A stretch of DNA of 64,000 nucleotides from Maritimibacter alkaliphilus. GTDB lineage: Bacteria; Pseudomonadota; Alphaproteobacteria; Rhodobacterales; Rhodobacteraceae. The notes beneath the pieces were generated by a model. That model was not told where the DNA came from. It worked only from the letters and a program-made list of their open reading frames with translations, and did not search any database. The position numbers were made by a program, and so were the translations under genes. The stretch is from the NCBI RefSeq assembly GCF_019801605.1, contig NZ_JAHVIT010000001.1, positions 1,240,001-1,304,000 on the forward strand. The letters are read 5' to 3'. Shown one piece after another: positions 47,959 to 57,382 of this stretch. Numbering within the stretch: the first letter of the stretch is position 1; each line of letters starts with the position of its first letter.

Positions 47959-48579
47959 ATGGGCACCGAAGACAAGCCGCAGATCTACCTCATCTCCCCG
48001 CCGGAGTTCGATCTTTCGACCTATCCCGACCAGCTGGCCTCGGCGCTGGACGCCCATGATGTCGCCTGCGTGCGCCTTGCGTTCGCCACCCGCGACGAGG
48101 ACCGCATCCTGCGCGCCGCCGATGCGCTGCGCGAGGTGACCCACGCCCGCGACGTGGCGCTGGTGCTGAATTCGCATTTCCTTCTGGCCGAGCGGATCGG
48201 CCTCGACGGCGTGCACCTGACCGACGGCGCCCGCTCCGTCCGGCAGGCCCGCAAGGCGCTCGGACAGGATGCGATCGTGGGCGCCTATGCCCATACCTCG
48301 CGCCACGAGGGCATGAGTGCGGGCGAGAACGGCGCCGATTACATCTCCTTCGGCCCCCTGCGCGACCTCGGCCTCGAGGACGGCGCGGTGGCGGAGGCCG
48401 AGCTCTTCGCCTGGTGGACCGAGATGATCGAACTGCCCGTGGTGGCCGAAGGCGGCCTCACGGAAGAGATCATCCGCGAGCTGACCCCGATCACCGATTT
48501 CTTCGGCATCGGGGACGAGATCTGGACCGAGGAAGACCCCACCGCCGCGCTCGGCCGCTTCATCGCCGCCATGGGCTGA
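47959..48579 (+). CDS. thiE: Thiamine phosphate synthase family protein
   Basis: 206 residues. TIM barrel beginning PQIYLISPPEFD; VGAYAHTSRHEGMSAGENGADYISFGPL is the ThiE phosphate/pyrimidine-site region and ELPVVAEGGLTEEII the later phosphate loop. ThiE joins HMP-PP and thiazole phosphate to thiamine phosphate. The sequence departs from E. coli ThiE in several places and stands alone without other thi genes, so a TenI-like or divergent role is possible. AGGAG precedes the start. Confidence 0.75.
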   Translation: MGTEDKPQIYLISPPEFDLSTYPDQLASALDAHDVACVRLAFATRDEDRILRAADALREVTHARDVALVLNSHFLLAERIGLDGVHLTDGARSVRQARKALGQDAIVGAYAHTSRHEGMSAGENGADYISFGPLRDLGLEDGAVAEAELFAWWTEMIELPVVAEGGLTEEIIRELTPITDFFGIGDEIWTEEDPTAALGRFIAAMG

Positions 48580-48632
48580 CGCCCCGCTCTGGCGGGGTCA
48601 CGCCCCCGCCAACTGACCCGCCAGCTGACGCC

Positions 48633-49469
48633 TCACATCCCGCGCCGATCCTCGGGCATCCCCGACCGCACCGCCTCTTCCGCGGCCCGGGCAAGCGCCT
48701 TGCGGTCCGGCAGGTCCGCGACCTTCAGCGGCGGGTGGAACACCACCTCGACCGATCCGTTGCGCCATGTGGCCAGCACCTTCAGAAGGTGGCCGCCGAA
48801 GTCCATGTCGCCCCACCAGCCATGGAACCGCGCCGGCGCGCCCTCGGGCGCGCGGTAGATCACCGACATGGGCTGGACATAGAGGTGATCGCGCAGGCTG
48901 TCGCCTGTGAAGGCCGCGAAGAGCGTGGTCTTGAACGGCAGCACCCGCAGCCCGTCGGTCGAGGTGCCCTCGGGGAAGAAGAGCAGCCGGTGCCGGGCCT
49001 CCAGACGCTGGTGGAAGACATCCTGCTGCGCCTTCGCCTCGCGCCGGTCACGGTTGATGAAGACGGTGCCCGTGGCCCGGGCCAGCCAGCCGATCCCGGG
49101 CCATTTCGCCACCTCGGCCTTCGACACGAAGTAGAGCGGCGCGGTGGCGTTCAGCGTGTAGATGTCGAGCCACGAGGAATGGTTCGCCACGAGCGCCCCG
49201 CGATGGCGCATCGGCGTGCCGGTGATCTTGAGCCGCAGCCGCATGACCTTCAGCGAGGTGCGGCAGACGAAGACCGTGATCCACGGCGTCACCGGGCGGT
49301 TCACCCCGCAGAGCGGACGCTCCACCAGCCGGCAGAGCAGCAGCAGCGCGAGGCAGCCGAAGTTCACCACCACCAGCACCGGCGCGCGCAGCGCGATCAG
49401 CAGCCAGCCAAGCGCCCCCGGGCTCTGCGGCGCATCGGGCGGCACGCCCTCTCCCCATGTGCTGCTCAC
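48633..49469 (-). CDS. olsA: 1-acyl-glycerol-3-phosphate acyltransferase (OlsA type)
   Basis: 278 residues. Two hydrophobic N-terminal segments (LGWLLIALRAPVLVVVNF), then the PlsC motifs NHSSWLDIY (HX4D), VFINRDRRE and LLFFPEGTSTDG. It directly follows OlsB, so it should acylate lyso-ornithine lipid to ornithine lipid, and may also act on lysophosphatidate. The GTG at 49469 has AGGAG upstream; an earlier GTG at 49493 is possible. Confidence 0.85.
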   Translation of the reverse strand: MSSTWGEGVPPDAPQSPGALGWLLIALRAPVLVVVNFGCLALLLLCRLVERPLCGVNRPVTPWITVFVCRTSLKVMRLRLKITGTPMRHRGALVANHSSWLDIYTLNATAPLYFVSKAEVAKWPGIGWLARATGTVFINRDRREAKAQQDVFHQRLEARHRLLFFPEGTSTDGLRVLPFKTTLFAAFTGDSLRDHLYVQPMSVIYRAPEGAPARFHGWWGDMDFGGHLLKVLATWRNGSVEVVFHPPLKVADLPDRKALARAAEEAVRSGMPEDRRGM

Positions 49470-49500
49470 GGCCGGTCTCTCCTGACGGGGCACCGGCCGC

Positions 49501-50286
49501 TCATGCGCCGGGCCGGTCCCTTGTGTAGATCGCCCGCTGGGTCGCGCTCATCCGCGCGGTGTCCAGCACGAGGCAGACATCGGTGGTGTTGAAGGCGTGA
49601 TCGACGAAGGCGCCCTCGCCCACGAAACCGCCGAGGCGCAGGTAGGCCTTGATCAGCGCGGGCACCTCGCGCATGGCGGCGGGCCGGTCGATCTGCTCCG
49701 GCGGGATCAGGTCCATCGGCTGGAAATGCGCCTCCTGCGCCCGGACGCGCAACTCGGGCGGCGCGAGGTGGCGGTCATGGAGCAGCGAGAGCGAGGGCGC
49801 AAGCGTCTCGATATCCGTGCCGTGGAAGGAGGCGGTGCCGAAGAGCACCTCGATCCCGTGATCGGCCACGTAGCCCGCGAGCGCCTGCCACATGTGATAC
49901 ATGGCCGTGCCGCCGCGATACTCCGCGTCGAGACAGGACCGCCCCAGTTCCAGCAGCCTGCGGCCGGACTGTTTCAGCAGCGTCAGGTCGTATTCGTCCT
50001 CGGAGTAATACTGTCCGATCCGGGCCGCCTGATCGTCGCGCAGCAGGCGGTAGACCCCCACCACCTCGCCGGGCCGTGTCTCGTCCAGCAGCAGCAGGTG
50101 ATCGAAGAACGGGTCGAAGCGGTCCTTCTCGAGCCCGGCGGCATGGTCCACCATCGCGCCACCACCGCCCAGTTCCTCGACGAAGACCCGGTAGCGCAGC
50201 CGCTGCGCCGCTTCCAGATCGGCGGCATCGCGCGCGAGGCGCACGGTGAACACCGGCGCGGCGGGCTTGGGCTGCGAAACAGGCAT
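49501..50286 (-). CDS. olsB: L-ornithine N(alpha)-acyltransferase
   Basis: 261 residues, GNAT-related PF13444 type. VRLARDAADLEAAQRLRYRVF, VGVYRLLRDDQA, LELGRSCLDAEYRGG and LFGTASFHGTD are OlsB signatures. Transfers a 3-hydroxyacyl group from ACP to ornithine, the first step of phosphorus-free ornithine lipid synthesis, often induced by phosphate limitation. Start at 50286 with AGGGAG upstream. Coupled to olsA (31 bp gap). Confidence 0.9.
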   Translation of the reverse strand: MPVSQPKPAAPVFTVRLARDAADLEAAQRLRYRVFVEELGGGGAMVDHAAGLEKDRFDPFFDHLLLLDETRPGEVVGVYRLLRDDQAARIGQYYSEDEYDLTLLKQSGRRLLELGRSCLDAEYRGGTAMYHMWQALAGYVADHGIEVLFGTASFHGTDIETLAPSLSLLHDRHLAPPELRVRAQEAHFQPMDLIPPEQIDRPAAMREVPALIKAYLRLGGFVGEGAFVDHAFNTTDVCLVLDTARMSATQRAIYTRDRPGA

Positions 50287-50466
50287 TGGCGCGGCATCTC
50301 CCTGACGACCTGCGGGGGTTTTAGGCAAGCCTACCGGCAGAGGCAATCCCGCCCTTACGGCGATGGGCCGAGCGTACCGGCCGTGTTACCCTGCCTCACA
50401 GCCAGCCCCGGCAGAGGGAGGCGCCAAGAGCGATGCCGGGACGCATTAAGGGTTCAGAAACCAGTT

Positions 50467-50649
50467 TCATGGTTCAAACACGGGGAGGAGTGCAATGCGG
50501 GAGCTATCGATGACCACCTTACCGGCCTCCGGGAAATTCACCGTCACCTTGCCGCCGATATTGGACTGCACCTGCCCGGTGCCCCAGTCCGGCTGTGCCG
50601 GATGGCGCACCTGCATGCCCGGTTCGAGGATGGTGTTCAGATCGTCCAT
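50467..50649 (-). CDS. DUF3553 small protein
   Basis: 60 residues. LEPGMQVRHPAQPDWGTGQVQ and IGGKVTVNFPEAGKVVID form a small beta-barrel related to the UvrD/CarD-like (DUF3553) module, which in larger proteins binds nucleic-acid machinery. Here it stands alone, as is usual in Rhodobacteraceae. Divergent from chpT across 44 bp, so the two share a promoter region. Function unknown. Confidence 0.85.
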   Translation of the reverse strand: MDDLNTILEPGMQVRHPAQPDWGTGQVQSNIGGKVTVNFPEAGKVVIDSSRIALLPVFEP

Positions 50650-50693
50650 GGTCGGTTCCCCTGCGGCGCGCTCCCACAGCGGAGGGCCCTTTG

Positions 50694-51305
50694 ATGTGGC
50701 AGTCTAACCATAACCTCGCCTCGCTGATAGGGTCCCGCATCTGCCACGACCTGATCTCGCCCATCGGGGCGATCCAGAACGGCGTCGAACTGCTGACGCT
50801 CGACAGCAGCGCCACGGTGACCGGGCCGGAGATGTCGCTGATCTCCGACAGCGTGAACCACGCCACGTCCCGCATCCGCTTCCTGCGGGTGGCCTTCGGG
50901 CTGGCCGGAACGGACCAGCAGATGAGCGCGACGGAGATCACCTCGATTCTCGACGCGATATCAGCGACATCCCGGGTGACCTTCGACTGGACCCTCACCG
51001 GCACCAGCCCCCGTAGCGAGGTGCAGCTCGTGTTCCTCGCGCTGCAATGTTTCGAAAGCGCCATGCCCCACGGCGGCACCGTCACGGTGACCCGGCAGGC
51101 AGACGACCGTGGTTGGGAGGTCTCGGGCCCCGCCGATCCTGAACGCCCCGATCCCCGGCTCTGGCGCGCGCTCGACGATCCCACGGCACAGGCCGCGATC
51201 CAGCCGGCGCAGGTGCAGTTCGCCCTGCTGCCCGCGCTGCTGACGGATCACGGCCGCCGCATCCTGTTGCAGACCGGGCCCGACAGCGTCACCATGCGGT
51301 TCTGA
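50694..51305 (+). CDS. chpT: ChpT histidine phosphotransferase of the CtrA pathway
   Basis: 203 residues. LIGSRICHDLISPIGAIQNG holds the phospho-accepting His18 in a HisKA-like helix, and the C-terminal domain is a degenerate Bergerat fold (VQLVFLALQCFESAMPHGG) without ATP-binding G boxes. ChpT relays phosphate from CckA to CtrA and CpdR. In Rhodobacterales this pathway controls motility, gene transfer agents and quorum-sensing-linked traits rather than being essential for division. GGAGGG at 50681-50686 fixes the start. Confidence 0.88.
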   Translation: MWQSNHNLASLIGSRICHDLISPIGAIQNGVELLTLDSSATVTGPEMSLISDSVNHATSRIRFLRVAFGLAGTDQQMSATEITSILDAISATSRVTFDWTLTGTSPRSEVQLVFLALQCFESAMPHGGTVTVTRQADDRGWEVSGPADPERPDPRLWRALDDPTAQAAIQPAQVQFALLPALLTDHGRRILLQTGPDSVTMRF

Positions 51306-51350
51306 CCGGCGCCCCGGCCAGCGGCTGGCCCGCGCCCCGCTGGCGCAGGC

Positions 51351-53645
51351 TCACAGATGCGCCAGCACGTCCTCGATCCGGATCGGGAACCGCGTCGGCG
51401 TGAAACCGGTGGCGTGGCGGATGGCATTGGCGATCGCCCCGGCAGAGCCGGTGATGCCCACCTCGCCCACGCCCTTCACGCCAAGCGCGTTCACATAGGG
51501 GTCCTCCTCCGCCACGGTCAGCGTGGTGAGCTGCGGGATATCCGCATGGGCCGGCACGTGGTACCCCGCGAGGTCGGCGTTCAGGATGCGCCCGGTGGCC
51601 GGGTCATACTGCGCCTCTTCGTGCAGGGCGAAGGACAGGCCCCAGATCAGCCCGCCTTCCAGCTGGCTCTGCACCATGCGGGGGTTGAGGATGCGCCCGC
51701 AGGCGAAGGCCCCGACCATCCGCGTCACCCGCATCTGCGCCAGCTCCGGGTCGATCGCCACCTCGGCAAAGACCGCGCCATGGCTGAACATGGCATAGCC
51801 CTCCCGGTGCGCCTGCACCCGTTCGCCGACGCCCTGGCCCTCGACCTCGGCCAGTCCGGCGCGGGCGAGGACCTCGCTGTAGCTTTCGCCGCGCGACGGA
51901 TCGTCGGCGCGGCTCAGCCGCCCGTCCCGCGCCACCACGCCGGAGTTGCCCGCACCGAAAAGCGGCGAGGCGGGATCGGCGGTGGCAAGCGAGATCAGCT
52001 GCTCGACCGCATTTCGCCCCGCTTCCGAGGCCGCCATGCCCGCGGTGGCCGTATGGCCCGATCCGCCCGCGACCGCCCCGTCCGGCAGGACCGAGCTGCC
52101 GGAGGTCAGGCGCAGGCGCTCCGGGTCCATGGACAGACCCTCGGCGGCGCATTGTGCGAGGATGGTCCAGGCACCCTGCCCCATGTCCACGCCCGCGATC
52201 GCCGCACTCGCGGTGCCATCGGCATGGACCTTCACCCGCGCCTCGCCCCGGTACATGGTGCACATGTACTGCGACGTGCCCATGCCCCAGCCGATCAGCC
52301 GACCCTCGGCATCGCGACCCATGCGCGCTGCCGGGCGCCCTGCCCAGCCGAAGGCCTCGGCCCCGGCGGCATAGCATTCCCGCAGCGCCTTGGAGGAGAA
52401 CGGTCGCCCGGTGGCGGGGTCGGTCTCGGCGTAGTTCGAAAGGCGGAAGGCCAGCGGGTCCAGACCGGCGGCCTCGGCGGCGACATCCATCGCGACCTCC
52501 AGCGCGGCAGACCCCGAGGCCTCCCCCGGTGCGCGCATGGCAACCGGTGTGCCGCGATCGACCCGCCGCGCAGAGTGGCGCATGGCGAGGTTGGGCACCG
52601 CGTAGAGGTGCTGCGAGGCATGGCCCGAAGGCTCCACGAAATCCTCGAAGCTGGAGGCGAGCGCCGTCACCTCGTGATCCAGCGCGGTGAGCCTGCCACC
52701 GCTCCCGATCCCCAGCCGCAGCCGCTGGCGCGTTCCGGCCCGGTGGCCGACGGGGCCGTACATCTGCGCCCGGCTCAGCACGGTCTTGACCGGGCGGCCC
52801 AGGTCCCGCGCCGCCAGGGCGGTGAGGATCATCGCGCCGTAGATCATGAGCTTGGAGCCGAAACCGCCGCCGATGAAGGGGGTGCGGATCTCCACTGCAC
52901 CCTCCGGCAGGCCGAGGTAGCCCGCCACCAGCCCGGCAATCATCACCGGCCCCTGGTTCGGCGTGTCGAGGAGCAGCTTTTCGGGCCCCTCCCAGCGGGC
53001 GAGGATGGCGTGCGGCTCCATGGCATTGTGGAACTGGTCGGGGGTCTCGATCTCGACCTCGACGACCTGTTCGGCCTCGGCGAGGCCGCGGGCCACGTCG
53101 CCCACCTCGGCCTGCGCAGGGGCGAAGAAGCCGACCATCTCGGGCTGCCAGGGCGTGCCGGCGTCATGGTCCACGCGGGGCGGCTCTGCCGCGATCTCGG
53201 GGGCCAGCAGGCGCGCGCCCTCGGCGGCGGCCTCGGGGGTCTCGGCCAGCACCATGGCGATCGGCTGCCCGGCATAGCGGATGGTGTCGTCCTGCAGCGC
53301 CTCGTGGCGGAAGTTGAAGGGATGCCGCTTCTCGTCCGGATGCTGGGCCAGCGGCGGACGGTTGGCGGGGGTATAGACCTGCACCACGCCCGGATGGGCA
53401 AGCGCCGCCTGCGTGTCGAGCGCCACGACCCGGCCACGCGCCACTGGCGCGGTCGCAAAGGCCGCGTGCAGCAGCGCCTCCGCCTGCCGGTCGGCGGCGT
53501 AGAGCGCGGCCCCCGTCACCTTGGCGAGGCCATCGCGCCGCGCGGGCACCTTCCCGCCCGAGCCATAGCGCAGGGGTGCTGCGGGCAGCGTGAGCCCGTG
53601 TTCGGCGGCATCCATCACGCGCATCGGGTAGCTGTCATGCGACAT
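51351..53645 (-). CDS. Molybdopterin-binding subunit of a PaoABC-like aldehyde oxidoreductase
   Basis: 764 residues, xanthine dehydrogenase family large subunit. PFIGGGFGSK (Moco site), VAMRAPGEASGSAALEVAMD (substrate arginine), GVDMGQGAWT and the catalytic Glu motif GVKGVGEVGITGSA are intact. RAPGE and the partner subunits resemble E. coli PaoC (YagR), an aldehyde oxidoreductase, more than true xanthine dehydrogenases. It overlaps the FAD subunit gene by 11 bp. With the upstream alcohol dehydrogenase it could oxidise an aldehyde to its acid. No MocA/XdhC-type maturation gene follows within the window. Confidence 0.88.
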   Translation of the reverse strand: MSHDSYPMRVMDAAEHGLTLPAAPLRYGSGGKVPARRDGLAKVTGAALYAADRQAEALLHAAFATAPVARGRVVALDTQAALAHPGVVQVYTPANRPPLAQHPDEKRHPFNFRHEALQDDTIRYAGQPIAMVLAETPEAAAEGARLLAPEIAAEPPRVDHDAGTPWQPEMVGFFAPAQAEVGDVARGLAEAEQVVEVEIETPDQFHNAMEPHAILARWEGPEKLLLDTPNQGPVMIAGLVAGYLGLPEGAVEIRTPFIGGGFGSKLMIYGAMILTALAARDLGRPVKTVLSRAQMYGPVGHRAGTRQRLRLGIGSGGRLTALDHEVTALASSFEDFVEPSGHASQHLYAVPNLAMRHSARRVDRGTPVAMRAPGEASGSAALEVAMDVAAEAAGLDPLAFRLSNYAETDPATGRPFSSKALRECYAAGAEAFGWAGRPAARMGRDAEGRLIGWGMGTSQYMCTMYRGEARVKVHADGTASAAIAGVDMGQGAWTILAQCAAEGLSMDPERLRLTSGSSVLPDGAVAGGSGHTATAGMAASEAGRNAVEQLISLATADPASPLFGAGNSGVVARDGRLSRADDPSRGESYSEVLARAGLAEVEGQGVGERVQAHREGYAMFSHGAVFAEVAIDPELAQMRVTRMVGAFACGRILNPRMVQSQLEGGLIWGLSFALHEEAQYDPATGRILNADLAGYHVPAHADIPQLTTLTVAEEDPYVNALGVKGVGEVGITGSAGAIANAIRHATGFTPTRFPIRIEDVLAHL

Positions 53646-54675
53646 CGGGGGTGTCCTCCTTGGGGGCGTCGAAAACCGATCCGGGCCATGCGGCCTGCCC
53701 TGCGCGCGGCGTGACCGCTTCACTCAGGGCGCGGATCGCGACCCGCTCGGCCAGAGCAATCTTGAAGCCATTCTCCCCGGAGGGGCTGGCGCCCTGCAGG
53801 AGCAGCGCGGCCGCACGGGCGAAGGTCTCGGGCCCGGGCGCGGCGCCGATCAGGGCGGCCTCGGCCTCGGCCCGGCGCCACGGTGTCGCGGCCACCCCGC
53901 CAAGGGCTAGACCGGCGCGGGTGATCCGGCCGTCCGCGATCTCGAGCCCGGCAGCGGCGGAGACGAGCGCGAAGGCAAAGGAAGTCCGCTCGCGGACCTT
54001 CACGTACCGGGCCCGCAGGCCGAGGGAGGCGGCCGGGATCAGGACGGCGGTGATCAGCGCGCCCGGCTCCAGCGCGCGCCCGGCGGAGGGCAGCGGATGC
54101 AGCGCCGCGAGCGGCTGTTCGCTGCGACCGGCCAGCGTCGCGATCTCCACCGTGGCGCCAAGGGCGGCGAGCCCCACGCAGAGGTCGGAGGGATGCACCG
54201 CGCGGCAGCTGTCGTCCCAGCCGAGGACCGCATGGTCCCGGCCCGCATGGTCGCGGGCGGCGCAGCCGGTGCGGTCGTCACGGCGGGCACAGGGGGACTC
54301 GGGCAGCGCGTAATGGGGACAGCGCGGCGCCTGAAGGAGGTTTCCGGCAGTGGTGGCCATGTTGCGGATCTGCCCCGACGCCCCGGATAGGACTGCCTCG
54401 GACAGCAGCGGGGCCTCGGCCAGGATCAGCGGATCGCGGGCGAGGTCACTGTTGCGCAGCGCGGCGCCGAGGCGCAGCCGCCCGTCCGCCGCGCGCGAGA
54501 CGCCCTGAAGCCCCGGCAGCGCGGTCACGTCCACCAAGGTACCCGGCAGGGCCGCGCCGCATTTCATCATGTCGAGCAGGTTGGTGCCCCCGCCATAGGC
54601 CGTGGCGCCGGGGTCCGTCAGCAGCTCCAGCGCCGCCTGCAGCGTCTCGGGGCGGTGATAATCGAAGGGCTTCAT
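53635..54675 (-). CDS. FAD-binding subunit of the same oxidoreductase (PaoB-like)
   Basis: 346 residues. FAD-binding PCMH/CO-dehydrogenase-flavoprotein fold: DPGATAYGGGTNLLDMMK, GQIRNMATTAGNLLQAPRC and, near the C-terminus, the CODH-flavoprotein C domain. An insertion of about 45 residues carries several cysteines (PRCPHYALPESPCARRDDRT, then GC and DDSC), matching the [4Fe-4S] loop of E. coli PaoB (YagS) and absent from ordinary xanthine dehydrogenase FAD subunits. The ATG at 54675 overlaps the iron-sulfur subunit stop by 4 bp. Confidence 0.87.
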   Translation of the reverse strand: MKPFDYHRPETLQAALELLTDPGATAYGGGTNLLDMMKCGAALPGTLVDVTALPGLQGVSRAADGRLRLGAALRNSDLARDPLILAEAPLLSEAVLSGASGQIRNMATTAGNLLQAPRCPHYALPESPCARRDDRTGCAARDHAGRDHAVLGWDDSCRAVHPSDLCVGLAALGATVEIATLAGRSEQPLAALHPLPSAGRALEPGALITAVLIPAASLGLRARYVKVRERTSFAFALVSAAAGLEIADGRITRAGLALGGVAATPWRRAEAEAALIGAAPGPETFARAAALLLQGASPSGENGFKIALAERVAIRALSEAVTPRAGQAAWPGSVFDAPKEDTPDVA

Positions 54676-55139
54676 CCCTGCTCTCCCAGCACCGAACAGA
54701 CCGCGGCGACGATCCCGGGATGGGCCCCGCAGCGGCAGAGGTTGCCCGACAGCGCCTCGCGCACCCGGTCCGGATCGGCGCCGGTTTCGCCCTCGGCCAT
54801 CAGGGCGACGGCGCTCATGATCTGGCCCGGCGTGCAGAAGCCGCATTGCAGCGCATCGTGGTCGAGGAAAGCCTGCTGCATCGGGTGCAGGTCTGCGCCC
54901 GAGGACAGCCCCTCGATGGTCAGAACCTCCGCGCCCTCCAGCGTGGCGGCCAGCGTCAGGCAGCCGGTCACCCTGCGGCCGTTCACCAGCACCGTACAGG
55001 CGCCGCACTGGCCCCGGTCGCAGCCCTTCTTGGCGCCGGTCAGCTGCAGGTGATCGCGCAGCAGGTCCAGCAACGTGAGGCGCGAGTCCGGCAGCGCGAT
55101 CTCCTGCGCCTGCCCGTTGATGATCAGCCGTAGGGTCAT
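54672..55139 (-). CDS. 2Fe-2S subunit of the same oxidoreductase (PaoA-like)
   Basis: 155 residues. The plant-ferredoxin-type cluster motif is GCDRGQCGACTV and the second cluster lies in CGFCTPGQ and GNLCRCGAHPG. The N-terminus starts directly with LRLIINGQAQEI, without the twin-arginine signal found on E. coli PaoA, so the complex is predicted to be cytoplasmic. It overlaps the alcohol dehydrogenase gene by 4 bp. Confidence 0.92.
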   Translation of the reverse strand: MTLRLIINGQAQEIALPDSRLTLLDLLRDHLQLTGAKKGCDRGQCGACTVLVNGRRVTGCLTLAATLEGAEVLTIEGLSSGADLHPMQQAFLDHDALQCGFCTPGQIMSAVALMAEGETGADPDRVREALSGNLCRCGAHPGIVAAVCSVLGEQG

Positions 55140-56224
55140 GAGAACATCGCCACGGTGCGGGTGATCCCGTCGCCCGTGTCGAGGGCGACGAGCGCCTCGT
55201 CCACCTCCGGCAGGGCGATGCGGCCGGTGATCATCTCATCCACCTTCAGCACGCCCTTCTCGTACATGTCCATGTAGCGCGGGATGTCGATGCGGAAGCG
55301 GTTCGAGCCCATGGAGGAGCCCTGTATCTTGCGGTCGAAGGTCATCATCTGGCTGTCGACCGAGATCAGCGATCCCTCCGGCAGCAGGCCCACGATGGTC
55401 GCGGCCCCGCCCGCCTTGGTGACGTCGAAGGCCGCCCGTGCCGTCGCCGGCAGGCCCACTGCCTCGAAGCCGTGATCGACGCCGCCCTTGGTCATCTCGA
55501 GGATCGTCGCCACCTCCATCCCGTCGGCGACGACGGCATCGGTCGCGCCGTAGGCAAGCGCGGCCTCGGCCTTCGCCGGGGAACGGTCCACGGCGATGAT
55601 CCGGCCCGCGCCGGTGATCCGCGCCGCCTGGATGACGCTGAGCCCCACGCCGCCACAGCCGAAGACGGCCACCGTCTCGCCGGGGCGGACCTGCGCGGTG
55701 TTGAAGACAGCGCCCATGCCGGTGGTCACGGCACATCCCATGATCGCGGCAACGTCCATGGGGAAGTCCCGGTCGATCTTCACCAGCGCCCGCTCATGCA
55801 CCAGCATCATCTCGGAAAAGCCTGAGAGATTAACGAATTGCGAGACGGGCTTGCCCCGCCGCATGAGCCTCGGACGGCTGTCGCTGCCCCGTTGCAGCCC
55901 CGAGCCGGTGCAGATGTTCGGACGCCCCTTCATGCAGTTCTCGCATTCCCCGCAGAACGGCGTCAGGCAGCCGACCACGTGATCGCCGGGCTTCAGGTAG
56001 CTGACCTGCGATCCCACCTTCTCCACCACGCCCGAGCATTCGTGCCCCAGCACCATGGGCAACGGGAAGGTCGTCCACTTGCCCTGCCGGAAATGCAGGT
56101 CGGAGTGGCAGAGCCCGCAGGCGCAGGTGCGCACGAGCACCTCGTGCTCCTGCGGCAGATCCACGTCGAGATCGTCGATGATCTCCTGCGGTTTGCCGAT
56201 TTCGGTGAGAAGGAGGGCTTTCAT
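55136..56224 (-). CDS. Zinc-dependent alcohol dehydrogenase
   Basis: 362 residues, medium-chain dehydrogenase. Catalytic zinc region CACGLCHSDLHF and GHECSGVV; structural zinc loop CGECENCMKGRPNIC; NAD site AVFGCGGVGLSVIQAA. The pattern is near class III/aryl-alcohol type enzymes. The ATG at 56224 is preferred, with GAGGACC upstream; another ATG at 56239 would add five residues. Its stop overlaps the 2Fe-2S subunit start by 4 bp, which couples alcohol oxidation to the aldehyde-oxidising molybdoenzyme. Confidence 0.9.
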   Translation of the reverse strand: MKALLLTEIGKPQEIIDDLDVDLPQEHEVLVRTCACGLCHSDLHFRQGKWTTFPLPMVLGHECSGVVEKVGSQVSYLKPGDHVVGCLTPFCGECENCMKGRPNICTGSGLQRGSDSRPRLMRRGKPVSQFVNLSGFSEMMLVHERALVKIDRDFPMDVAAIMGCAVTTGMGAVFNTAQVRPGETVAVFGCGGVGLSVIQAARITGAGRIIAVDRSPAKAEAALAYGATDAVVADGMEVATILEMTKGGVDHGFEAVGLPATARAAFDVTKAGGAATIVGLLPEGSLISVDSQMMTFDRKIQGSSMGSNRFRIDIPRYMDMYEKGVLKVDEMITGRIALPEVDEALVALDTGDGITRTVAMFS

Positions 56225-56299
56225 GGCGGCGGTCCTCATGGGAGAGATCAGGGCGGCCCCCGGCGGATGCCGGAGGCCTACGTCTTGCGTCAGGCGGGA

Positions 56300-57277
56300 T
56301 TACTGGAGACCCGGATACGCGATGCGCTCTTCGTAGGGTTTCCAGTCGCCGATGGTGTCCTTGTCCCACTGCGGCACGTCGGTCGGCTCGAAGATCACGG
56401 TCTCGGTCGGGGTCTCGACCTCGCCCTGCAGCACGTCGGCGACCCAGACGCCCAGGTCGTAGCCGATCTTGACCGGCTCCATGTCCCAGGAGACGTCGAT
56501 CAGCCCCTGCTTGATGCCCTCACCGGCAAAGACCTCGCCGTTGATGCCGGAGATGATCACCTCGCGGCCCGCGGATTTCGCGGCCAGACCGGCGCCAAGC
56601 GCGATGCCGTCGTTCATCGACCAGATCGCCTTCAGGTCCGGGAAACGGGTCAGCAGGTTCTCGGCAATCGGGCGGCCCGTGGCGCTGTCATCGGGGATCG
56701 CGCGCTCTTCCGCGACGATTTCCAGATCGGGGCATTTCGCCTGCACGGTCTCGCGGAACTTGTCCCAGCGGGGGCTGAGCGTGGGGATCTCGATGGCCTT
56801 GATCATGGCGATCTGGCCGGTGCCGCCGGTGGCCTCGCACATCCATTCGCCCGAACGGACACCATGTTCCGGCGCGGCATTGTCCGCCTGCACCAGCATG
56901 TGTTCGAACCCCGGCGCCGGGCCGAGGCCGAAGACCATGATGCCCGCCTCATCGGCGCGGTTCAGCGGTGCCAGCACCGCGTTCGGATCACCCGCGACGT
57001 TGATCACGATGGCATCCACGCCGGCGGTGATCGCCTGGTCGATCTGGGCCACCTGCGTGTTGATATCGAGGATCGCATCGTAGAAGCGATAGTCGATCCC
57101 GCGTTCCTTGAGCGCGGCGGCAAGGCCCTCGTACTGGGCGCGGGCGGCGGGGATGGCGTAGTTCGCGCCAAGGATGCCGACGGTGAAATCCTGCGCCTGC
57201 GCGGCGGAGAGGCTGCCCGCAAGGGCGGCCGCGGCCAGCCCCGTCGAGGTCAGCAAACGGTTGAGGAGAGAGGTCAT
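56300..57277 (-). CDS. Sugar/polyol ABC transporter substrate-binding protein
   Basis: 325 residues. Signal peptide LLTSTGLAAAALAGSLSAAQAQ, then a type 1 periplasmic binding protein fold (RbsB-like): FTVGILGANYAIPAARAQYEG, INVAGDPNAVLAPLNRADEAG, AIWSMNDGIALGAGLAA. Ligand unknown. It belongs to the importer encoded by the next two genes of this unit. The ATG at 57277 is preferred; one at 57292 is also in frame. Confidence 0.88.
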   Translation of the reverse strand: MTSLLNRLLTSTGLAAAALAGSLSAAQAQDFTVGILGANYAIPAARAQYEGLAAALKERGIDYRFYDAILDINTQVAQIDQAITAGVDAIVINVAGDPNAVLAPLNRADEAGIMVFGLGPAPGFEHMLVQADNAAPEHGVRSGEWMCEATGGTGQIAMIKAIEIPTLSPRWDKFRETVQAKCPDLEIVAEERAIPDDSATGRPIAENLLTRFPDLKAIWSMNDGIALGAGLAAKSAGREVIISGINGEVFAGEGIKQGLIDVSWDMEPVKIGYDLGVWVADVLQGEVETPTETVIFEPTDVPQWDKDTIGDWKPYEERIAYPGLQ

Positions 57278-57382
57278 TTCGGAAAACTCCATGTTGGGGA
57301 TACGGGGGCTTGGGCCCCTCTGGGTCGGGCTCCCGGGGCCATGGGCCCGCGGGAGATGGGAAATGGCGGGGAGCCTGCGGGC

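Noticed and set aside
51357-53714. Open frame of 785 codons opposite the molybdenum subunit gene
   Set aside because: Shadow frame; composition dominated by Arg/Gly/His/Ala.
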